This document shows, piece after piece, positions 1-5,154 of a DNA stretch of 5,333 nt. The position numbers were made by a program, and so were the translations under genes. Source of the DNA: Acidimicrobiales bacterium (GTDB lineage Bacteria > Actinomycetota > Acidimicrobiia > Acidimicrobiales > UBA8190); the NCBI GenBank assembly GCA_030042575.1, contig JASHZK010000305.1, positions 1 to 5,333 of the forward strand. Reading direction: 5' to 3'. Each line of letters starts with the position of its first letter. Positions within the stretch are counted from its first letter, which is position 1. The notes beneath the pieces were generated by a model that saw only the letters and a list, made by a program, of their open reading frames with translations, was not told where the DNA came from and did no database searches.

Positions 1-990
1 GACGAGGACAGGCGTCGTCGTCCTCCCCGTGACGGAGCCGATGTCGGGACCGAGCGCGACCGCCCCGGGCGCCGCCGGCAGCGGGCCGACGACGAAGGCG
101 CCGACGGCCGAGGCCTCCGGCGAGACGTGGCGGGAAGACAGGGCCGTGGCGAACGGGGGGCGCCACCTGACCGCCGGCCGCGAGCCGAACCCGGGGGACG
201 TGCCGAGCGCGGCCGGCCAGGGCGCCTGCAGCCGGCGGCCACCTACCGCAACGCCGTGCTGGCCGATCTGCGACCCGAGCAGCTTCCCGTGGCCGAACAG
301 CTGCTGCGCGGCGGCATCCCCGCCTTGCGGGCGGCCATCGACGAACAGAACACCCGGGCCCGAACCGAGAGCCGGGCCGTCGTGCCGGCCGAACCGCTGT
401 TGGCCATGGCCGAAGAGCTGTTACCCCGGCTCAACCTGGCCACCTGGAAGGACCGGGCCACGGCCGTGCGCACCGCCGCCAACGACGCCCCCTTGCGTGA
501 GGTCCGGGCCGTGGTCACAGCCGCTTCGACCGTCGCCCTCGACGAGGAAGGGCGCGCCCTGCAGGGCGCTCTGCGCGAATCGCTCGAGACGCGGGTCACC
601 GCCTTGCGCCAGTCGTGGCTGGGCCGCGTCAGCACCGCCCTGGACGAGGGCAGGGTGGCCGAGGCCCTGCGGGTGGCCTCCCGACCGCCCGAGCCGTCCG
701 CCCGCATCCCCGCCGACGTGGCCCTGCGCATGGTCACCGAGGCAGGGGCGGCCATGAACCCCGCTGTCCCCGAGGAGCAATGGCTCGTCCTGCTCGAAGC
801 CGTGACGTCCTCGCCGGTGCGTCGAAACGTCAAGCCCGTCGGTCTTCCGGACGACCCGAGCGATGAGCTCCTGCAGGCGGTGCATCGCAGCGCCGGTCAG
901 GTGCCCCAATTGGCGCGCCTGCTCGGGCTGCCCATCCCGCCGCCGCCTGGGCCCCGCCGTCCCACCCCGGTGGGAGCCCGCCGGGCCTGA
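1..990 (+). CDS. Hypothetical protein, 3' part (start lies upstream of the window)
   Basis: The frame is open from the first base to the TGA at 988-990, giving 329 visible codons, so the true start is probably outside the window. An internal GTG at 127 could act as a start but has no clear ribosome binding site, and the reading frame before it has the same composition. Visible residues 1-80 are rich in Arg, Asp, Gly and Pro and look disordered. From about residue 81 (TYRNAVLADL) to 315 the protein is Ala/Leu/Arg-rich and predicted helical. It includes a segment around GGIPALRAAIDEQN and a Pro-rich tail. I see no catalytic motif, signal peptide or membrane segment. It resembles hypothetical proteins I recall from Acidimicrobiia-like genomes, but I cannot assign a function. 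GC3 is high throughout, which supports real coding in this frame rather than in the overlapping ones. It converges with the Nudix gene 16 bases downstream. Confidence 0.8.
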   Translation, partial: DEDRRRRPPRDGADVGTERDRPGRRRQRADDEGADGRGLRRDVAGRQGRGERGAPPDRRPRAEPGGRAERGRPGRLQPAATYRNAVLADLRPEQLPVAEQLLRGGIPALRAAIDEQNTRARTESRAVVPAEPLLAMAEELLPRLNLATWKDRATAVRTAANDAPLREVRAVVTAASTVALDEEGRALQGALRESLETRVTALRQSWLGRVSTALDEGRVAEALRVASRPPEPSARIPADVALRMVTEAGAAMNPAVPEEQWLVLLEAVTSSPVRRNVKPVGLPDDPSDELLQAVHRSAGQVPQLARLLGLPIPPPPGPRRPTPVGARRA

Positions 991-1006
991 CCCCTGGTTC
1001 GCCTCC

Positions 1007-1414
1007 TCAGATCACGTGGTGGCCACGGAGGAAGTCTTCGAGCCCTTCGACCAGCGGTAGGCGCCCGAGCTCGGCCACCGGGACCCAGGCCGCCTCGGCG
1101 GCGTCGTCCCCCGGCGAAAGACGACGGTCCACCACCGTCACGGCGAAGTCGAGGATCACGAAGTGGTGGTCGGGGCCGATGCGCTCGGCCCATCCCACGA
1201 GACGCCCGCAGTGGACCACGAGCCCCGTCTCCTCGCCCACCTCGCGTTCGACGGCTCGTGCCAGCGTCTCGCCCCTTTCCACCCGGCCGCCGGGCAGGCT
1301 CCAGCTCCCGGCCTGCGGTGGTCGTCCTCTGCGCACCAAGAGAAGCGCACCTTCCTCGACGGCCACCGCGCCCACCGCCACCTCCGGGCGCACCGGGACG
1401 CCCGGCGCCTTCAC
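1007..1414 (-). CDS. Nudix hydrolase (MutT-like)
   Basis: This 135-residue protein is a single Nudix domain, the usual size for a MutT-like hydrolase. Nudix enzymes cleave nucleoside diphosphates linked to another group, using Mg2+ held by the Nudix box. The box is complete at residues 43-65: G43, E49, R57, E58, E61, E62, G64 and L65 fit G-x5-E-x7-R-E-U-x-E-E-x-G-U. It is preceded by the typical W-S-L-P-G run (38-42). A strand around HHFVILDF (83-90) and the AAWVPVAEL segment (108-116) are also typical. The substrate cannot be read from the sequence. An oxidised or non-canonical nucleotide, or ADP-ribose, is possible. The start is GTG at 1412-1414; its first bases overlap the stop of the acetyltransferase gene (GTGA), which implies translational coupling. 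It is the last gene of the minus-strand run and is cytoplasmic by the absence of any signal peptide. Confidence 0.93.
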   Translation of the reverse strand: MKAPGVPVRPEVAVGAVAVEEGALLLVRRGRPPQAGSWSLPGGRVERGETLARAVEREVGEETGLVVHCGRLVGWAERIGPDHHFVILDFAVTVVDRRLSPGDDAAEAAWVPVAELGRLPLVEGLEDFLRGHHVI

Positions 1415-1887
1415 CGGGGCCGGTGGTGCAGGGTGAGGAGACGAGCCTTGAAGCCGGCGGCCTCGTAGAAGTTCTTGGTACGTCGGTCGCCGGGGAGGGC
1501 TCCGGCGTCGACGCCCTCACAGCAGTGGGTGGCGAACCAAGCCATGAGCGCATCCAAGAGCGCCCGGCCCACTCCCACGCCGCGGGCCTCGGGCTCGACG
1601 TAGCACCCGTCGACGACTCCCAAAGCGGCCTCCCCCACCCGGTCGACGTGGGCCACGGCCAGGCCCACCACCGCCTCGTCGATCGTCCCCACCACGACAT
1701 GTCGCCGCCATGTGGCCCGCAGGTCGTCGAGGCCCCCCGGCCGCAGCAGTGTTTCGACCCCCAGCCTCACCTCCCGCTGGAGATAGAGGTCCCCGCCCCT
1801 CATCTGGCGCAGCTCCTCCGTGGCCCGCCGGCACAGCCCGGCACAGGCCTCGGCGTCTTCCCGCACCGCGGGACGGGCCGCCTCCAT
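1411..1887 (-). CDS. GNAT-family N-acetyltransferase
   Basis: This 158-residue protein has the layout of a single GNAT domain, which transfers acetyl from acetyl-CoA to an amine. Motif A, the CoA pyrophosphate loop, is at residues 97-110: VEPEARGVGVGRAL, with R102-x-x-G105-x-G107 matching Q/R-x-x-G-x-G/A. It follows a beta strand (VVDGCYVEP). The C-terminal motif NFYEAAGF (139-146) is the usual motif B. A strand at 63-82 (HVVVGTIDEAVVGLAVAHVD) is the typical central sheet. The acceptor substrate is unknown. I chose the ATG at 1885-1887 because GGAAGGG lies 9 bases upstream. An in-frame GTG at 1903-1905 would add six residues but has no comparable ribosome binding site. The gene lies 25 bases after the upstream gene and its TGA overlaps the GTG of the Nudix gene. 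Confidence 0.9.
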   Translation of the reverse strand: MEAARPAVREDAEACAGLCRRATEELRQMRGGDLYLQREVRLGVETLLRPGGLDDLRATWRRHVVVGTIDEAVVGLAVAHVDRVGEAALGVVDGCYVEPEARGVGVGRALLDALMAWFATHCCEGVDAGALPGDRRTKNFYEAAGFKARLLTLHHRPR

Positions 1888-1912
1888 GGACCGGCGCCCT
1901 TCCACCGAGAGG

Positions 1913-2470
1913 TCAGGCGCCGCCCGGCCCCGACGCCCGGAGCTGCTCCACTCGGTTGAGGATCGTCTGGCGGTGACGATGGGCGAGCTCGTGGTCGCGG
2001 ATGGCCACCAGCTCTCCGTCGGACAAGCCGCCCAGCCGCTGGACCACCTGGGAGGCCGACAGGCTGTCGTAGCCCGGGATGCCCAGGGCGTCGGAGGCCA
2101 GCGCCCCGTTCTCCGTGCCGGAGTAGACCACCTGGGAGGCCCGGACCGCAGCCGGTCCCGCCGCGACCGATCCCACCGGACCGGGCCGGGCCGGCTCAGC
2201 CGGCTTCGGAGCGGGACCGGGTGACGGCGAATTGGTACGGGGCGCCAGCCCCCCGAGGGCGGACTCGAGCTGGCGCCGACCCATCTGCACGGCGAACTGC
2301 CCCACCAGGCGAGCGGTGTGCACCTGGCCGTCGACCCGATGCCGCCCTTTCTCCACGAGCTTGGGGAACTCCTCGACCGCGGCCACGGCCAGGCCCGCCG
2401 GCCCGTAGACGAGCACGTCGAGCAGCCTGTCCACCGGGCTCTTGTCGTCGTCGCTGTGCTCGTCGCTCAC
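1913..2470 (-). CDS. Small actinobacterial protein, possibly granule or lipid-droplet associated
   Basis: This 185-residue protein has three parts. Residues 1-12 are acidic and hydrophilic. Residues 13-75 are predicted helical and amphipathic, with the hydrophobic core DVLVYGPAGLAVAAVEEFPK (18-37). Residues 77-112 form a Pro/Ala/Gly/Ser linker. Residues 126-177 are a compact C-terminal segment: P132-G-Y-D-S-L-S, then QVVQRLGGLSDGEL, then IRDHELAHRHRQTILNRVEQL. That end segment matches a pattern I recall from many actinobacterial proteins (Y-D-x-L-[ST], then L-x-x-L-[ST], then E-x-x-H-x-x-R-x-T-[IV]-L-x-R-[IV]). The helix with GLAVAAVEE recalls mycobacterial lipid-droplet-associated proteins, but that link is from memory and uncertain. 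There is no signal peptide or clear transmembrane segment. The GTG start at 2468-2470 is supported by a strong GAGGAGGAGG site. Confidence 0.82.
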   Translation of the reverse strand: MSDEHSDDDKSPVDRLLDVLVYGPAGLAVAAVEEFPKLVEKGRHRVDGQVHTARLVGQFAVQMGRRQLESALGGLAPRTNSPSPGPAPKPAEPARPGPVGSVAAGPAAVRASQVVYSGTENGALASDALGIPGYDSLSASQVVQRLGGLSDGELVAIRDHELAHRHRQTILNRVEQLRASGPGGA

Positions 2471-2474
2471 CGGT

Positions 2475-2484
2475 CCTCCTCCTC
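2475..2484 (-). promoter_or_regulatory. Strong ribosome binding site for the granule-like protein gene
   Basis: Read on the minus strand, GAGGAGGAGG ends 4 bases before the GTG start at 2470, and its earlier GGAGG copies lie at better spacing. It fixes the start of that gene, and the short 46-base gap after the DUF4193 gene fits co-transcription. Confidence 0.7.
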
Positions 2485-2516
2485 GCCCGTCTGCCTGGCC
2501 CCGGTCCCGGTGCGCT

Positions 2517-3002
2517 TCACACGCAGTCTCGGCACAGGCCGCGGGACCGATCGGCCAGCTGGCTGGAGTGCTTCACCAGAAAACAGGAACGGCACACGAA
2601 CTCGTCGGCCTGCTTGGGCAATACCCGCTCGGAGATCTCCGATCGGTCGTCGGGCTCGGGGACCTCCTCGTCCTCGTCCTCCTCCTCGACGACCAGGCGT
2701 TCTTTGAGGATCTCGTCCAGGGAGGCCTCGACGTCCTCGTCCTCGACCTCCTCTTCCTCCTCTTCACCCTCCTCGGCGCTGACCGCGGCCACCGGCGCTG
2801 CCTCGGCGTCGAGGTTCTCCCCCTCCTCCTCGACCGCCTCGGTGTCCTCGAGGTCGTCCTCGTCGAGGTCGTCTTCTTCGAGGATGTCGTCCTCGGTCAG
2901 GTCCTCGAGGTCCTCGGCGTCGAGCTCCTCGAGCTCCTCGACTTCGTCCAGCTCGTCTGCCACGCCCAGCCCTTCTCCGGTCGTCTCGCGCCGGGGGAGC
3001 AT
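2517..3002 (-). CDS. DUF4193-type zinc-ribbon protein with a long acidic region
   Basis: The last 36 residues match the DUF4193 signature that I recall from mycobacterial homologues such as Rv2699c: RVLPKQADEFVCRSCFLVKH, then a second Cys pair. C137-x2-C140 and C157-x2-C160 form a probable zinc ribbon. The function of DUF4193 is not established. Residues from about 14 to 115 are almost wholly Glu/Asp/Leu/Val, with runs such as EEGEEEEEEVEDEDVE, and must be disordered or polyanionic. The usual family member is about 100 residues, so this 161-residue form is enlarged in the acidic part. I chose the ATG at 3000-3002, with GAGG 9 bases upstream. A GTG at 2961-2963, preceded by GGAGAAGG, is a serious alternative and would give MADELDEVEE as the N-terminus (148 residues). 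A longer extension to 3212 looks non-coding. It heads the minus-strand gene run. Confidence 0.88.
   Translation of the reverse strand: MLPRRETTGEGLGVADELDEVEELEELDAEDLEDLTEDDILEEDDLDEDDLEDTEAVEEEGENLDAEAAPVAAVSAEEGEEEEEEVEDEDVEASLDEILKERLVVEEEDEDEEVPEPDDRSEISERVLPKQADEFVCRSCFLVKHSSQLADRSRGLCRDCV
2660..2960 (-). repeat. Trinucleotide low-complexity tract encoding the acidic region
   Basis: The minus strand is a run of GAG, GAC and GAA codons with interspersed CTC and GTC, so the plus strand is pyrimidine-rich (for example 2660-2690 and 2744-2772). The repeats are in frame with the DUF4193-type gene. Slippage here would change the length of the acidic tail in whole codons. Confidence 0.7.
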
Positions 3003-3086
3003 ATCGGCTGGCCTCAACGGGTCGGCCACGTCCGATCGAAGGCTGTGACGTGCTGGTGTCCACCGGAACAGCGCGCCGTACGGTGA

Positions 3087-3105
3087 GCTCGGGCGCTCCC
3101 CGAGC
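3087..3105. repeat. Perfect 7-bp inverted repeat
   Basis: GCTCGGG and CCCGAGC flank a 5-base spacer, about 85 bases upstream of the DUF4193 start. It could be a hairpin in the leader or an operator-like site. There is no T-run on either side. Confidence 0.35.
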
Positions 3106-3296
3106 CGGCTTGTCGAGGGTGGCCGGATACCGACCGGTGACCGGCGAAGGACCGGACCGTGGTGGCCCTTCGGTGGGCGGTAGGGCCCGGGGACCTTTGG
3201 TGCCGTCTCCACCTCGCCGGCGCCGACGTCATGGCGGGACGTTCTCTACTCGGTCCCTCGGGCCACCCTCCGCTTCTCACAGCATCCCCCCCTCGA

Positions 3297-3330
3297 GCGC
3301 CGTCGAGCCGGTTTCCCGGCAAAACGGTGC
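3297..3330 (-). other. RNA hairpin with GAAA tetraloop in the presumed leader
   Basis: Read on the minus strand, the segment folds as GC, A/C mismatch, CCGU, a symmetric UUU/UCG internal loop, GCCGG, a GAAA loop, and the complements CCGGC, ACGG and GC. That is 11 base pairs capped by a GNRA tetraloop. The stable loop appears only in the minus-strand RNA. It would start about 16 bases after the candidate transcription start. No T-run follows, so it is not a simple terminator. No known RNA family is recognised. Confidence 0.4.
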
Positions 3331-3353
3331 AGGGGCGTCTGGGGACTGCGGGA

Positions 3354-3384
3354 ACACTACGCTCGCCACTCCCCCGGTCGTCAA
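3354..3384 (-). promoter_or_regulatory. Candidate vegetative promoter for the four-gene run
   Basis: On the minus strand, TTGACG (3379-3384) is followed after 19 bases by TAGTGT (3354-3359). These resemble the -35 and -10 boxes of a primary sigma-factor promoter, with a spacer slightly longer than the ideal 17-18. Transcription would begin near 3346, leaving a leader of about 345 bases before the ATG at 3002. Confidence 0.4.
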
Positions 3385-3504
3385 GCGGATTTGTAGCGCC
3401 GGTACCAGGGACTCTTTCCGTCCTCCCAGGTCAGCACCGGGACGTTTGTCGAACGGCGTCCGTCATCGTTTCCGTCGCGCCGTAGACGCCGACACCCGAC
3501 GCCC

Positions 3505-5139
3505 TCAGCCCAGGGCGCCCGTCCCGGCCGTGGCGCGCCGACGAGCCTCGGCACGTCGTTCGGCGTCGATGCGCTCGAGATCGTGCTCGTCGTGATCGAC
3601 GAAGGACATCGCCGCGGCAATGGCGCGGTGCCCGGCTTCCTCGGCGATGAGTCGGTGCATGTGCTGGGCCACCTGGCGGTACTCGGGATGGCCCTGGCGG
3701 CCCGAGCGCAGCTCGATGAGATGCATGGCCTCCCGGGCGTTCATCTGCATGACGTAGCGCAGGCGGAAGCCCAGAGCCACCGCATAGGGAGCCTGGGTGG
3801 GGAACACCGTTCGCAATGCGTCGTACAGGTCGGCCGAGCGGGCCATCGACGTCTCGTAGGCGTCCGCCAGCCCGGCCTCGACGACGGCGGGGGGCACGGC
3901 GAAACCCAGGCCGGTGCCGAGCTCCTGCCATTCGATGGTGAGCATGCGATGGCGCTGGAGATCTCGAAAGGCGCCATAGTCGGAGACCACCTCGAAGCGG
4001 TACCCCGTTCTTTCGAAGGCCCGGCCCGGGCGGTGCCGGCGGTTGGTCCGCTCCCCCAGGTAGGCGGCGAACAGCGCCACACGGTCGGCGGCGCCGAGCC
4101 GGCTCACCCGCCGGCGTACCTCGTCCTCGGCCAACGCCGTGAACGGGTAGCAGATGGCGGCCAGCACCTTCTCCTCGCCCTCGGGGTCGAAGTCCACCAG
4201 CCGGACCCGAGGTCCCTCGCCGGCTTCACCCTGGGTCCGTTGCGGCCACAGCCGACCCACCACCTCCTCGGTGCCCGTCCGGGTGGCGGCCAGGTAGCCC
4301 GACCATGCGCCTCCCCGCTCGGGCAGGTCGACCCGCTGCAGGAACGAGGGAATGACCTTGCGCAGTTCCTCGAGCATCATCTGCCCGTAGCGCCGAGCTT
4401 CGGGCAGCGGGTGCAGCTGCATACGCATGAGCAGCATCTCGTAGGACTGGCCCGTGGCGTAGATCCCCACGTTGGACAGCGAGGCAGCCGGCAACAGGCC
4501 GCGCAGCACGTCGAGGGCCTTGGCCCGGATGGACTGGCGGTAGACGAAATCCGAGTCGCCCGGCTGTTGAGGCCAACGCCGGGTCAGATGGGTCTGCATC
4601 TGGGGAAGCAGCTCGGCGTAGGTGTCGAACAGCCGGTCCATGTCGCCCACGTACCGCGCCCCCATGGCCGAGTCGAGGATCTCGGGGTCGCGCCAGTATC
4701 GGTAGTGCCCGCTCGGAAGGCGGATGTCGTAGGCGACGTACCGGGTGGACTGCTCGAGATAGGCCATGAGCCGCCCCCACTCGAGCACCTTGGTGAGCAG
4801 GTTCGACGCCTGCTCGCAAGCCAGGTGCACACCGCCCAGCTGAGCTACCGAGTCGTCGCCGTACTCGACGAAGACCCGTTCGTAGAGCTGCTCGGCGCGC
4901 TCGAGGCCCACGGTGGCGTCCACCCCGGCGTCGCCGGAGACGTCGAGGTCGCCGACGAACTCGTCGAGGAAGAGCCGGCGCAGGCTCTTGGCCGATCGCG
5001 AGTAACGAGCGAACAACGCCCCTTTCACCACTTCGGGCAGGTTGACCAGCGCGAACACCGGCCCGCTCACGTCGGTGAAGTAGCGCCGCAGGACCTCGGT
5101 CTCGGCGTCGGTGAACCGCTCCTCGGCGTAGGGGAACAT
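3505..5139 (-). CDS. Tandem ThyX-family protein (FAD-dependent thymidylate synthase, double length)
   Basis: ThyX makes dTMP from dUMP using methylenetetrahydrofolate, FAD and NADPH, usually as a tetramer of 220-250-residue subunits. This protein has 544 residues and two ThyX-like halves. The N-terminal half (about 30-300) has YGDDS (93-97) and the clear signature LEQSTRY (128-134). W121-G-R stands where RHR is expected. The C-terminal half (about 320-515) has RHR at 396-398, F375-E376 at the position of the flavin-side Glu, N467-A-R and R478. However, Glu406 replaces the signature Ser (RHR-x7-S), and Gly408 stands where Arg is expected. Each half thus keeps a different part of the active site. 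The ATG at 5137-5139 has no Shine-Dalgarno site but has a -10-like box just upstream. I am sure of the family and unsure whether it makes dTMP. An Arg-rich tail (524-537) ends the protein. Confidence 0.9.
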   Translation of the reverse strand: MFPYAEERFTDAETEVLRRYFTDVSGPVFALVNLPEVVKGALFARYSRSAKSLRRLFLDEFVGDLDVSGDAGVDATVGLERAEQLYERVFVEYGDDSVAQLGGVHLACEQASNLLTKVLEWGRLMAYLEQSTRYVAYDIRLPSGHYRYWRDPEILDSAMGARYVGDMDRLFDTYAELLPQMQTHLTRRWPQQPGDSDFVYRQSIRAKALDVLRGLLPAASLSNVGIYATGQSYEMLLMRMQLHPLPEARRYGQMMLEELRKVIPSFLQRVDLPERGGAWSGYLAATRTGTEEVVGRLWPQRTQGEAGEGPRVRLVDFDPEGEEKVLAAICYPFTALAEDEVRRRVSRLGAADRVALFAAYLGERTNRRHRPGRAFERTGYRFEVVSDYGAFRDLQRHRMLTIEWQELGTGLGFAVPPAVVEAGLADAYETSMARSADLYDALRTVFPTQAPYAVALGFRLRYVMQMNAREAMHLIELRSGRQGHPEYRQVAQHMHRLIAEEAGHRAIAAAMSFVDHDEHDLERIDAERRAEARRRATAGTGALG

Positions 5140-5148
5140 GCCCGAGCA

Positions 5149-5154
5149 AGACTA
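5149..5154 (-). promoter_or_regulatory. -10-like box for a possibly leaderless ThyX-family transcript
   Basis: TAGTCT fits TANNNT and ends 9 bases before the ATG, with no ribosome binding site between them. This is the arrangement seen for leaderless genes in Actinobacteria. No -35 box is visible. The first three bases are also the stop codon of the upstream reading frame, so chance is a real alternative. Confidence 0.35.

Larger units (their letters stand above)
3003..3504. other. Non-coding interval between the ThyX-family gene and the operon
   Basis: About 500 bases without a convincing gene. The frames that stay open here have no family motifs and no consistent GC3 bias, and the base composition is less skewed than in the flanking genes. 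The interval holds a candidate minus-strand promoter (3354-3384), a hairpin with a GAAA tetraloop (3297-3330), two further inverted repeats (3164-3187 and 3087-3105) and a cluster of GACCGG repeats (3132-3160). I recognise no known riboswitch, tRNA or terminator with a T-run. It most likely forms the 5' leader of the four-gene run. Confidence 0.65.

Noticed and set aside
958..1030. Hairpins at the convergent junction (960-975, 976-986, 1015-1027) as a bidirectional terminator
   Set aside because: The stems are only 4-6 bp, lie inside coding sequence, and have no T-run on either strand. Short GC stems are expected by chance here.
3003..3212. N-terminal extension of the DUF4193-type protein to 3212
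   Set aside because: The added 70 residues are Pro/Arg/Ser-rich with no acidic bias, lie across the inverted repeat at 3087-3105, and resemble non-coding sequence read through.
3381..3437. Short minus-strand frame, 18 residues, ending WYRRYKSA, just before the candidate promoter
   Set aside because: It reads like protein but has no ribosome binding site, no consistent GC3 bias, and its stop overlaps the -35 box. A leader peptide is possible, but I cannot support it.
3440..3470. GTTCGA motif resembling a tRNA T-loop on the minus strand
   Set aside because: The flanking bases do not pair as a T-arm, and no acceptor stem or anticodon arm fits around it.
3421..3504. Terminator downstream of the ThyX-family gene
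   Set aside because: Only a weak 5-bp stem (GGACG/CGTCC) with a long loop and no T-run could be found.
3505..5149. Other long open frames across the ThyX-family gene on the same strand
   Set aside because: They are Arg/Ala/Pro-rich shadows of the real frame without any family motif, as is usual in DNA of this GC content.
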